Shown here in pieces: positions 9,564 through 17,773 of a stretch of DNA of 64,000 nucleotides; positions within the stretch are counted from its first letter, which is position 1, and each line of letters starts with the position of its first letter. The notes beneath the pieces are model-generated. The model ran no database searches. It saw only the letters and a program-made list of their open reading frames with translations, and was not told the origin of the DNA. This stretch comes from Fannyhessea vaginae DSM 15829 (GTDB lineage: Bacteria; Actinomycetota; Coriobacteriia; Coriobacteriales; Atopobiaceae). The DNA is taken from NCBI RefSeq assembly GCF_000159235.2, contig NZ_ACGK02000001.1, positions 248,001 to 312,000 on the forward strand, in the 5' to 3' direction. A program made the position numbers and the translations under genes.

Positions 9564-9636
9564 GTGCGTTTTAGAAATTTAGGATTCTTGAAGAATATCA
9601 CTGCGAAATAATTCCATTTTGTGATACACTTCTTTC

Positions 9637-9712
9637 GGGCGATTGGCGCAGTGGCTAGCGCAGGTGCTTTACACGCACAAGGTCGGGGGTTCAAATCCCT
9701 CATCGCCCACCA
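9637..9712 (+). tRNA. tRNA-Val (anticodon TAC)
   Basis: 76 nt with encoded CCA. Acceptor GGGCGAT/ATCGCCC, D-arm GCGC/GCGC, anticodon arm GGTGC-TTTACAC-GCACA (one mismatch at the base of the stem), T-arm GGGGG/CCCTC. A T-rich stretch follows. Confidence 0.92.
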
Positions 9713-9758
9713 TTTATTTTCTTTTTTTATTTTTCCCTTTTATAAAATCTTTTACTTC

Positions 9759-11834
9759 CTAAGCGTTCTGCTTTGTATCAATATGACGCTCGCGATACAG
9801 TTCAAGTGTTTGCGCGTCAATTAATGCCTGAACAACGCCTGGTCGTGTGGTGCTGTAGCCTGCGGCATAACACGCGTCGTCTAAAGCGCGCTCAACAGTA
9901 TCATTGCTCAGTAAGCTTGTTGCAAACGCGCAGATAAACGCATCGCTTGCACCAGTTGTGTCGATCGTTTTGAATGCATGAGATGGCGTATGAATATGTG
10001 AGGACGCCGAGAAATAATCACAACCTTTTTCACCGCGCGTAACTATGACATGAGGAATCCCCAGGTTAAGTAACATATGTGCATGATCAATCAATGCGTT
10101 TTGCGCCTTTTTCGCGCTGCGGTCATCACGGTGAGGAGTATGTGCCTGCGCGCAATTTTTGAGCGCGTAACACAGCGCGGCAAGCTCGTGTTCGTTGGGA
10201 ATAATGTAATCAATATAGGCTGCCATGCGCTTTGGAAATTCAGTAAGTGCCACCGGCTTAAAAATAACCTGTGCTCCCTGGCGTTTTGCCTCTTTGCAAG
10301 CCTGTTCGGCTGCATCAAGTGGAACTTCGGATGGAATAAGGCATAAAGACGCGTTTTTAAATAGATGTTTGCGCTCAATTATATCTTGAGCACAAAGTTT
10401 GCTATTGGCGCCTGTAAGAATGGTGATGGTTGACGCACCCTGTTTATCTACACAGATGTATGCCTTGCCCGTTTGCTCGTCTTTTGTGCGTACCACTCCT
10501 TTGGTGTCTATATTCCAGCGGCTTAACTCTTTATAAATCATGCTCGATTCGCTATCGTCGCCAATGTTGCCAATAAGCACGGCTTTATGTGCAAGTTTGG
10601 CAACACCAATAGCATAGTTAAGGCCTTTTCCTCCTACCGAAATATGAGACGTGGTTGTAGTTACGGTAGAGCCTGCGTCAGGAATGTGATCCACTAAAAG
10701 CTGAGTATCAATATTGATGCTTCCAACAATTACAATTCGTTCGTGTTGATTATTTTGAGGCGAAGCAATGCTCGCTCTGGTGGTAAGTGCGTTATGCGTG
10801 GGGATAAAGTTGAACACGGCGTCTGAGGCAGTGTCTTGCTTGCGCGCACATCCATCAGTATCAACGACCGATTGATTTGCTATCTGCAGCTGTTGCGCTA
10901 TATATGTTCCAAAATCTTTATAACTTATGCTGTATGCACTTATAGGCGTATTCAAATAGGAATACACCACAGAGGCGCAACCATTTGTGTTTGCAGCGCC
11001 TGTATCTATTTGTGTCTGCTCGTCTGCGCTTTGTAGCGCGTATTCTGCATCGCTTTGCAGACATACAAGCGAAAAATCCTGCGGCGCTTGTATGTGAAGC
11101 GTATAAAGCTGCGTACGAAGGTCTTGCGCTTGTTGCCATGAAGCACACACCACGGCTGTTATATCGCCGTTTACAAGCGCTTGCAACAGTTCATTGCACA
11201 CGCTTGTATAACAGTTTTGTTCTGCAAGCATAATTTTTCGCTGAAAAAGTATCGAGGCGTATCCCTGTATAAACGCGCGTGGAGTTTCTTTATTGGTAAG
11301 ACATGCAATATGACGATGACCAGCCAAGATAAGCTCGGCGCTTAGGTCGTGCGCCAGTGTTTCAAAATCAATACTATAGTTTTGCTTGCCACCATCTTTG
11401 CCAAGTTTAAGTACCTCAATGTCGTGCTTTGCACAAAGATTGTCTATAGTTGTGTTAGTAGGAGTCTGCATAGTATTGAGCGGCTCCCAAATGAGCGCGC
11501 TTATATTTGATTGTATAAGCTCTGTAATGCTTTGTTCTTCACGAGACTTTTCGCTCGTGTATACCACAAGGGTAGATATGTGATGCTTCTGTAGCGTTTC
11601 TATTATTCCCGACACCAAACGCATATTCTCTTTTGTTTCGCGCACACAAACACCTACAAGCCATGTGTTTCGTTGCGCGGTAATACGCGCATAAGGGGTG
11701 TAATGATATTTTTTAATGGTGTCTAATACCACAGTGCGTGTTTGGCTGCTAATATTTTGGTCTTTACGATTAAGGATTTTTGAAACGGTTGTTGGCGAAA
11801 CGCCTGCTAATCGTGCTATATCTTTAATGTTCAT
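9759..11834 (-). CDS. LacI-family regulator fused to a PfkB/ribokinase-like kinase
   Basis: 691 residues. Start ATG 11834 with AAGGA; a 19-codon upstream extension lacks a ribosome site. Residues 1-50 are a LacI helix-turn-helix (MNIKDIARLAGVSPTTVSKI). Residues ~60-340 resemble a LacI periplasmic-binding-like effector domain. From ~362 a PfkB kinase begins with VGSINIDTQLLVDHIP and GGKGLNYAIG, ending in the ribokinase signature region DTTGASDAF. The presumed catalytic Asp631 is present, but the anion-hole GAGD is GASD. It is divergent from an rbsK gene that has intact GAGD. It is likely a repressor whose sensor or kinase half responds to ribose or a related sugar. Whether the kinase half is active is unknown; it could be a sensor only. 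Confidence 0.85.
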   Translation of the reverse strand: MNIKDIARLAGVSPTTVSKILNRKDQNISSQTRTVVLDTIKKYHYTPYARITAQRNTWLVGVCVRETKENMRLVSGIIETLQKHHISTLVVYTSEKSREEQSITELIQSNISALIWEPLNTMQTPTNTTIDNLCAKHDIEVLKLGKDGGKQNYSIDFETLAHDLSAELILAGHRHIACLTNKETPRAFIQGYASILFQRKIMLAEQNCYTSVCNELLQALVNGDITAVVCASWQQAQDLRTQLYTLHIQAPQDFSLVCLQSDAEYALQSADEQTQIDTGAANTNGCASVVYSYLNTPISAYSISYKDFGTYIAQQLQIANQSVVDTDGCARKQDTASDAVFNFIPTHNALTTRASIASPQNNQHERIVIVGSINIDTQLLVDHIPDAGSTVTTTTSHISVGGKGLNYAIGVAKLAHKAVLIGNIGDDSESSMIYKELSRWNIDTKGVVRTKDEQTGKAYICVDKQGASTITILTGANSKLCAQDIIERKHLFKNASLCLIPSEVPLDAAEQACKEAKRQGAQVIFKPVALTEFPKRMAAYIDYIIPNEHELAALCYALKNCAQAHTPHRDDRSAKKAQNALIDHAHMLLNLGIPHVIVTRGEKGCDYFSASSHIHTPSHAFKTIDTTGASDAFICAFATSLLSNDTVERALDDACYAAGYSTTRPGVVQALIDAQTLELYRERHIDTKQNA

Positions 11835-12218
11835 GGTATTCCTTAGAACGCTTATCGCCCCTATTAAGACATCTTGTAAATCGAAAAACAACGTTTGGGA
11901 TTGCAGGCATTATGTTACCAGTAAAGATTGCGTATTGTGCATAATTTTCTAAGAAATATACCGTTGACGGATTAAACCATGCCATTTATGGATGGATATA
12001 CGTTGCAGGTTTTCATGTGTGTCTACTATAGTAAACAAGATTAGGAAATATGTTCCCTATATATGTATCCTATATAAGAACATGAATGCCTGTATCGCAC
12101 TGGCATTTGATACAACGGGGTTTAAGCAACCGTAGAAACAGGTTGTGCTCACACAATAAAAGAGGTTGTATTGTATGAGCGCAAGCTGTATCCACGTTAC
12201 TATAAGGTATGGTGAGGT
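11835..12218. promoter_or_regulatory. Divergent control region between the LacI-PfkB gene and rbsK
   Basis: 384 bases without a gene. It holds the palindrome TACTATAGTA (12024-12033, with outer GT/AC pairs), an inverted repeat ATGTTC (12050-12055)/GAACAT (12078-12083) flanking two CCTATATA copies, and two alternative hairpins at 12125-12184. These are candidate operator and leader elements. A canonical LacI-type site was not recognised. Confidence 0.4.
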
Positions 12219-13160
12219 ATGAGCAAAGTTGTGGTGCTCGGTAGCATCAATATGGATGTCTCCATAGAATCGGACAGAATGCCCTTAGAGGGCGAAACAC
12301 TTTCGGGAGATAATCTGCTTATCAATGCTGGTGGTAAAGGTGCAAATCAGGCGGTGGCGTCTGCGCGTGCAGGAGTTCACACTCATCTTATTGGATGTGT
12401 GGGAACCGACAGCTTTGGTAAAGAGCTGCGCGCCAGCATGGCTCAATCAGGGGTTGATATTCAAGAGGTAACAACAACTACCTCAACAACTGGTATGGCA
12501 ATTGTCCTGCGCTCTCATGGTAATAACAGAATTATTATTAATCACGGTGCAAATGAGTCTGTTACACCACAATTTGCACATGCAGCACTTTCGCGTGTTG
12601 CACAGCCGCACGACATTTTTTTGACGCAATTTGAGTCTCCTGCTCAGACGGTAGAGTCGTCCATAGAGTTTGCTCACGCCCATGACATGATCACAGTTGT
12701 AAACCCGTCTCCCGTGCGCTCTATTAAGCCATCGTTGTATAAAAGTATCGACATTTTATGTCTTAACGAAACTGAATGCATGAGCTTATTTGATATTAAT
12801 CCAACCATGGATGCACCCACCATGTGCGCACTTACAAAGGTTTTGCAACTTGGTATGAAAACCCTAGTTGTTACGTTGGGCGCTGCAGGATGTTTGCTTG
12901 TTTCGCACCAGCATCAACTCTTTGCGCCTGCATATTCGGTAAAGGCCGTAGATTCAACAGGCGCTGGCGATACCTTTGTTGGCGCAATGAGTGCTTGTCT
13001 TGCAAAAGGTGCACACACAGAGCAGGCGATCGCTTTTGCACAAGCCGCTGCCGCTCTTTCAACAACACGTGTTGGAGCACAAGTGTCTATTCCAACTTGT
13101 GAGGAAGTTGAAGCGTTTCGGATACAGCACAAGGTGAACGAGCCAATCAGTTGTGTATAA
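12219..13160 (+). CDS. rbsK: Ribokinase RbsK
   Basis: 313 residues. It phosphorylates D-ribose to ribose 5-phosphate in the cytoplasm. PfkB signatures are intact: GSINMDV at the start, GGKGANQAVASAR near residue 38 and the catalytic STGAGDTFVGA near 247. The ATG is preceded by GGTGAGG. It is transcribed away from the LacI-PfkB fusion and is followed by a nucleoside hydrolase, so ribose released from nucleosides is a likely source of substrate. Function confidence is high, though related pentoses cannot be excluded. Confidence 0.92.
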   Translation: MSKVVVLGSINMDVSIESDRMPLEGETLSGDNLLINAGGKGANQAVASARAGVHTHLIGCVGTDSFGKELRASMAQSGVDIQEVTTTTSTTGMAIVLRSHGNNRIIINHGANESVTPQFAHAALSRVAQPHDIFLTQFESPAQTVESSIEFAHAHDMITVVNPSPVRSIKPSLYKSIDILCLNETECMSLFDINPTMDAPTMCALTKVLQLGMKTLVVTLGAAGCLLVSHQHQLFAPAYSVKAVDSTGAGDTFVGAMSACLAKGAHTEQAIAFAQAAAALSTTRVGAQVSIPTCEEVEAFRIQHKVNEPISCV

Positions 13161-13292
13161 GGATTGCGTCAACTTTGTATGCTTCGGTGAGCGCACAAAG
13201 ACTTGTGCTACAAAGGGTGTAGCACTAAGTACCATGGCTTTGATGTTATAGAGAACATGCGTGTAAATATATTATCGTTGAAAGGAAATGTT

Positions 13293-14237
13293 ATGGCGAA
13301 AACACCAATTATTTTGGACACCGATCCAGGTGTGGATGATGCTGCTGCCATAGGACTTGCTCTTGCATCTGATACAACAGATATAAAGCTCATTACCACC
13401 GTTGGCGGTAATGTAACGCTTGAGAATGTAACAAATAACGTGCTTAAACTTTTACATTTTTGGCATGCGCATGTCCCCGTTGCAAAGGGAGCCCAAGGTC
13501 CACTTGTGCGCAAGCTTACAACTGCTGCAAACGTTCACGGTGAATCGGGTTTAGCGGGTTACGAATTTGAAGGTCAAGCAGACGAGTGTTTGTTGGAAGA
13601 CGTTGCACCTGTTGCAATGCATAAAGCACTCCATGCAAGCAAAGAACCTTTAACTATTGTGGCAATAGGGCCTCTTACCAATGTGGCACTCTTGTTGCGC
13701 CTGTATCCTCAAGATCAAGAGCTCATCAAACGTATTGTTATTATGGGTGGAACATGCACGCGAGGCAATAAAGGTGTTTTGTCCGAGTTCAATATTGCTA
13801 CCGACCCCGAGGCCGCAAAAATTGTTTTTTCATCAGGTATTTCTTTAGCTATGGTTGGACTTGATATTGGATGGAAAGCAACAATTCCTGCAAACGATAT
13901 CCAGACAATTAAAACGTTTGGAAAAACGGGCAAGATGGTGTACGACTTGTTTAGCCACTATCGTTCGGGTTCAATTAACACAGCACTTAAAATGTACGAT
14001 CCAACAGCCATGGCGTATTTTCTTAAGCCAGAATTCTTTACGGTTGAAAAAACCTTTGTTGATATTGAGCTTGCAGGCACGCTTACAGCTGGTTGCACAT
14101 TGGTTGACTTTAGGGGATATCTGCATGGAGAGCCCAATGTTGACGTGTGCACCGATATTGATGTCGAAGCATTTCGTTCGTGGTTTGTAGAACAACTTAG
14201 TATATGTGAGCGTAAACGTGTTGAAGCTTCAAAATAA
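13293..14237 (+). CDS. Inosine-uridine-preferring nucleoside hydrolase
   Basis: 314 residues. It cleaves the N-glycosidic bond of ribonucleosides to give base and ribose. The family's calcium- and ribose-binding motif DTDPGVDDA is at the N-terminus, and IVIMGGTCTRGN and EFNIATDPEAA follow in the middle as in IunH/Rih enzymes. Start ATG 13293 follows GAAAGGAA; the longer open frame to 13203 lacks a ribosome site. Between rbsK and a permease, it fits a nucleoside uptake-hydrolysis-phosphorylation route. Substrate range is not readable from sequence. Confidence 0.88.
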   Translation: MAKTPIILDTDPGVDDAAAIGLALASDTTDIKLITTVGGNVTLENVTNNVLKLLHFWHAHVPVAKGAQGPLVRKLTTAANVHGESGLAGYEFEGQADECLLEDVAPVAMHKALHASKEPLTIVAIGPLTNVALLLRLYPQDQELIKRIVIMGGTCTRGNKGVLSEFNIATDPEAAKIVFSSGISLAMVGLDIGWKATIPANDIQTIKTFGKTGKMVYDLFSHYRSGSINTALKMYDPTAMAYFLKPEFFTVEKTFVDIELAGTLTAGCTLVDFRGYLHGEPNVDVCTDIDVEAFRSWFVEQLSICERKRVEASK

Positions 14238-14315
14238 TTAATGTTTGTGCATATGCATTTACCGTAACGTAAATTTTTGTACTCGTGCACAAGCATGTGT
14301 GGTAAGGAGAGTGGT

Positions 14316-15788
14316 ATGGAGCTTATAGTAATGTATGTGATAGCAGCACTATCCATCTGTGTTATCGGCTATATGTTGGTAAAAAAGATGGATATCAAAA
14401 TTACGCTGTTTATTATTGGTTTAGTGCTTATGTATGTTGCAATTGCAACGGGTCATGGATTAGCAATTAAAGATTTTAAGCCAAGTTCAACTCCGCTTTT
14501 AGATCCTTTGCTTGCCATTATTGTCATGTTTAAGTCAACGCTTACGGGCGCAGGCCTTGTTATGCTATTTTTAGGTGGCTATACCTCATATATGAGCTCA
14601 ATTGGTGCCAATGACGCAACCGTGAGCGCGCTGGCAAAGCCAATTGCGCATGTTCGTTCGCCGTATATTTTGGTACCTATTGTTTTCCTTCTTGGTAATC
14701 TTTTATCGTTGGTTGTTCCAAGCGCGTCAAATTTGGCAATTATCTTGCTTGCAACGTTGTATCCGGTGCTTAGAAAGTCAGGGATGTCGGCTTTAACTGC
14801 AGCTGCGGTTATCGCAACAACAGCAACTATCATGCCAACGCCTTTAGGTGCCGATAATGTTGCTATTACGGCAGAGCTGGCAAAGTATCCAATGTTTGAA
14901 AACCTCACGGTTTCTCAGTACGTTTTTGGATATCATGCATTGGTTTCTATTCCTACCCTTATTTTTATGGCAGTTGTTCATTACTTCTGGCAAAAATTTA
15001 TGAGCAAGCGCGCTGATCAAACAGTTACCACGCAAAATTCAAGTAAGTCCAAAGACCAAGCTGATGAGGCTGCAGATAAGTCGCACACCGCACAGAAAAA
15101 TTCTGATACAGCAAAAGACGAAATCAAGGGCGTCTTTCATGCGCTTTATGCTGTTTTGCCTCTCTTACCAATTGTTCTTTTGGTTGTGGCGTACATCGCA
15201 AAAATTTGTTGCGGTGTGTCTATAACAATGAGCGTAGAGCTGGCAACGCTTATTTCGTTCATAATCGCGCTCGTCTGTGATGCGCTTAGACGTAAAGATA
15301 TGCATGAAGCACTTGGCAAAACCGAAACTTTCTTCAAGGGAATGGGTTCGATGCTTCCTATTATCGCTTTGCTGGTTGCTGCCATGATTTATGTTGTTGG
15401 TCTTAAGTCCATTGGACTTATTGCCTCGCTACAAGCAATGATGACTGGTATGAGTGGTAATGGATTAGGGTTTGTTCTGCCTCTTATTTTGGTTGGGCTT
15501 ACGGCTCTTATCGTATTGCTTTCTGGCTCGGGTGTTGCGCTCTTTTATGCAATGGTTCCGCTTATTCCAGCCTTGGCTCAGGCAGCGGGAATATCACCTA
15601 TTGCTGTTTCCATTCCTATGGGAATGGCGGGCAACTTACTGCGTGCAGTATCCCCAGTTTCTGCGGTTATTATGATTGTGTCGGGTACCACCAAAACTAG
15701 CCCGCTTGACGTAGTTAAACGAGTGAGCGTGCCTATGCTTTTGGGTTGCGTATTTATGTTTGTTCTTTCGATGGTACTGTTTATCTAG
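14316..15788 (+). CDS. DcuC-family permease, substrate possibly nucleosides
   Basis: 490 residues starting at ATG 14316 behind AAGGAG. About 12 hydrophobic segments resemble the anaerobic C4-dicarboxylate carrier DcuC/YfcC superfamily, with conserved-looking segments GNLLSLVVPSASNLA and TIMPTPLGADN, and a charged cytoplasmic loop (residues ~240-280, rich in Lys, Asp and Ser). The genomic context (nucleoside hydrolase, ribokinase) suggests a nucleoside or related substrate rather than dicarboxylate, but that is inference; family assignment is from pattern recognition. Confidence 0.7.
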   Translation: MELIVMYVIAALSICVIGYMLVKKMDIKITLFIIGLVLMYVAIATGHGLAIKDFKPSSTPLLDPLLAIIVMFKSTLTGAGLVMLFLGGYTSYMSSIGANDATVSALAKPIAHVRSPYILVPIVFLLGNLLSLVVPSASNLAIILLATLYPVLRKSGMSALTAAAVIATTATIMPTPLGADNVAITAELAKYPMFENLTVSQYVFGYHALVSIPTLIFMAVVHYFWQKFMSKRADQTVTTQNSSKSKDQADEAADKSHTAQKNSDTAKDEIKGVFHALYAVLPLLPIVLLVVAYIAKICCGVSITMSVELATLISFIIALVCDALRRKDMHEALGKTETFFKGMGSMLPIIALLVAAMIYVVGLKSIGLIASLQAMMTGMSGNGLGFVLPLILVGLTALIVLLSGSGVALFYAMVPLIPALAQAAGISPIAVSIPMGMAGNLLRAVSPVSAVIMIVSGTTKTSPLDVVKRVSVPMLLGCVFMFVLSMVLFI

Positions 15789-15797
15789 AAAAGCATG

Positions 15798-15829
15798 ATT
15801 GCTTTACGTTGTCGAACGTAAAGCAATCG
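15798..15829. terminator. 14-bp perfect hairpin between convergent genes
   Basis: GATTGCTTTACGTT, loop GTCG, AACGTAAAGCAATC. It lies between the stops of the DcuC-type permease and the DeoR-type gene. There is no long T run on either side. Confidence 0.55.
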
Positions 15830-15855
15830 AACATATGTGACAAACAACGCCTCTA

Positions 15856-16746
15856 TTACGCTTGTAGTATAGGCGTTCCTGTTGTGCGCAACTTTCTTAA
15901 CACAACCTCGTCATTGCAGTCGGTAATTATGGCAGAAAAATCGGTTATAGTTGCAAAGCGATACAGTTCTTCTCGATTAAATTTATTTTTATCTGCCAGC
16001 AAGAAGGTATATGAAGCGTTGTGGATAACTTTTTCTTTTACAGCTCCGCCGTCAATATTGTCGCAGGATACCGCCATTTGGTCTAAATCTATGCTTCCTG
16101 CGCCAATAAACGCTTTAAGGAATAAGAGCGGCTCGAGCAAGCTGATAGTTTCGGATCCTACAAAACCATTGAGCTTTATGTTAAGAAAACCACCTGTTGC
16201 GAGCGTTGTAATGTGTGGTGCGTCAGAGAGAATTTTAATAACATCTAACATGTTGGTGGTTACAATAACATGCTTGTTTCCCTGCGCTAAAAGCCGTGCA
16301 AGCTCTATGTTGATGCGCGATAAATCCAAAAAAATCGAATCGCCGTCGTTTATTTCCAAGTAAGCGCGTTTTGCAACCGCCCATCTGTTGGCGTCAGTAT
16401 GATCGTGCGTGTTTGAGCCTTGTGCTGTTTGTGGCTCAGGTGAAAGTGCATGGTTAAGTGAAGGTATAAGCTCGTCAACGCGCTGTTTTGTACGCTGACT
16501 GTCAGGGCGAGCAGAAAGTTTGGAATCAACACTGGGATGTAAAAAATTATTAAGCGCACTCACATCAGCACTCTTAAGCGCGCCGCCATACACACGCTTG
16601 CATAAACCGTGTTTATCAAGATATTGAAGATCTTTACGAATGCTGTCACAGCTAACTCCATAATGGGCAGCTAGATCTTCTACTTCTACGCGGCCTTGTC
16701 TATCGAGCAGGCGCAAAATCTCTGCATGGCGTTCTTTTCGGAACAA
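15856..16746 (-). CDS. DeoR-family transcriptional regulator
   Basis: 296 residues with a TTG start at 16746, chosen because GGGAGG lies just upstream at good spacing and the protein begins at the canonical DeoR N-terminus. Residues 1-57 form the DeoR winged helix (RHAEILRLLDRQGRVEVEDL ... VSCDSIRKDLQYLDKHGLCKRVYGGA). The rest is the sugar-phosphate-binding DeoRC domain (FLDLSRINIELARLL; TGGFLNIKLNGFVG). DeoR proteins usually repress sugar operons and are released by phosphorylated sugars. It is divergent from the PTS/transketolase operon, with a 13-nt repeat array between them, so that operon is the likely target. A low-complexity insert sits at ~70-115. Confidence 0.85.
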   Translation of the reverse strand: MFRKERHAEILRLLDRQGRVEVEDLAAHYGVSCDSIRKDLQYLDKHGLCKRVYGGALKSADVSALNNFLHPSVDSKLSARPDSQRTKQRVDELIPSLNHALSPEPQTAQGSNTHDHTDANRWAVAKRAYLEINDGDSIFLDLSRINIELARLLAQGNKHVIVTTNMLDVIKILSDAPHITTLATGGFLNIKLNGFVGSETISLLEPLLFLKAFIGAGSIDLDQMAVSCDNIDGGAVKEKVIHNASYTFLLADKNKFNREELYRFATITDFSAIITDCNDEVVLRKLRTTGTPILQA

Positions 16747-16838
16747 CGTTTCCTCCCTTCTCGTCCAGACAATTTAAGTGTAGCGTACTTTGCGAAATGA
16801 TTTATATTTTCTTGAGCACTACACGTTTATTCAATTTC

Positions 16839-16890
16839 TTGTAAATGTAAAAAGTAAACATAAGAAGTAAACATAAGAAGTAAATGTAAG
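16839..16890. repeat. Four 13-nt tandem repeats, candidate DeoR operator array
   Basis: Units start at 16839, 16852, 16865 and 16878. Units 2 and 3 are identical (AAGTAAACATAAG), unit 4 is AAGTAAATGTAAG, and unit 1 is TTGTAAATGTAAA. The shared core is GTAAAYRTAA. DeoR proteins often bind direct repeats. Confidence 0.6.
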
Positions 16891-16902
16891 AAACCTTGAT
16901 TA

Positions 16903-16929
16903 CGCACAAATCCTCAAGGAGGATGTGCG
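16903..16929 (+). promoter_or_regulatory. Hairpin downstream of the repeat array
   Basis: CGCAC (16903-16907) pairs GTGCG (16925-16929) and ATCCTC pairs GAGGAT, with a 2-nt bulge and a 3-nt loop. There is no T run, so it is more likely a leader structure than a terminator. Confidence 0.35.
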
Positions 16930-17171
16930 CACAAAGTTGATGAACGTCTTTTGTACGCTTAATATTAAGCTTATGTTGCATATTAAAGAGCTATGGGTGT
17001 TTGGACAAGTTAGCCGTACTTTTACGCTTGAAATAAGACCGCTGACGGAAAATCAGGAAAGAACAATAAAAAAATGTGTCAATATTACGAACTAATTGTT
17101 ACACTAAGAGCTGTCTTAAACGACGATTTTTATATTTTTGCACGCTACGAACTATTTGAAGGAGTTTATGC

Positions 17172-17621
17172 ATGACTATGAAAGAAATGCTCAAGCTGAA
17201 AAACATACAAATTGTTTCGGCGTGCAAAGACTGGGAAGATTCTATTCACGTTGCCGTCCAGCCGCTTGTGGATGATGGCAGTGTCACAAGTGCCTATATT
17301 GACGGGATTATTGCAAACGCGCATGAATTTGGGCCATATTTTGTTTTAACTCCCGACCTTGCACTGTTGCACGCGCGTCCTGAACAAGGTGTTATACATC
17401 AGCAGCTTGCGGTTACGGTGGTGCGTGAAGGAGTCGTCTTTAAGGAGGGTAATGCTCCTGTTCGTGTTTTGGTGACACTTGCTGCGCAAAATCCTAACGA
17501 TCATATTGACGTTATGCGTATTCTTGCAACCATGTTTGCTTGTGAGGCAAACATTACCAGCATTGCACAAGCTCAAACAACACAGGAAATTTACGATTTA
17601 TTTATCAGCGCTTCAGCGTAA
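17172..17621 (+). CDS. PTS EIIA component (mannitol/ascorbate type)
   Basis: 149 residues. It accepts phosphate from HPr and passes it to EIIB during sugar uptake. The active-site histidine is His67 in PDLALLHARPEQGV, the usual setting for fructose/mannitol-superfamily EIIA domains, including ascorbate EIIA (UlaC/SgaA). The ATG lies behind GAAGGAG. It is the first gene of an EIIA-EIIC-EIIB-transketolase cluster, all on the plus strand, opposite a DeoR regulator. The sugar is not known. Confidence 0.85.
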   Translation: MTMKEMLKLKNIQIVSACKDWEDSIHVAVQPLVDDGSVTSAYIDGIIANAHEFGPYFVLTPDLALLHARPEQGVIHQQLAVTVVREGVVFKEGNAPVRVLVTLAAQNPNDHIDVMRILATMFACEANITSIAQAQTTQEIYDLFISASA

Positions 17622-17773
17622 GGCGCACACATTGTCTGCGGCGGTAAAGCAGTAATAACGCAGCGGATAAAACAGAGTCAGCTTATGCACTTTACATAAG
17701 AAGCTCGTGATAAATCCAATTATTGTGTGCGGTATTTTTCGTAAAGTGCGCATACATAGAGAAAGGAAGTCAG

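Larger units (their letters stand above)
16747..17171. promoter_or_regulatory. Divergent control region between DeoR gene and PTS operon
   Basis: 425 bases without a gene. It contains four 13-nt direct repeats (16839-16890) and a strong hairpin (16903-16929), then AT-rich sequence up to the EIIA ribosome site GAAGGAG. No convincing promoter pair could be fixed. Confidence 0.5.

Noticed and set aside
9551..9703. Upstream extension of the murE frame (begins MRDLNPRPCACKAPALATAP)
   Set aside because: This is the antisense of tRNA-Val, a well-known annotation artefact. The MurE domain starts at ATG 9550.
16839..16890. 13-nt repeats as a CRISPR array
   Set aside because: Units are adjacent without spacers and too short; no cas gene is present.
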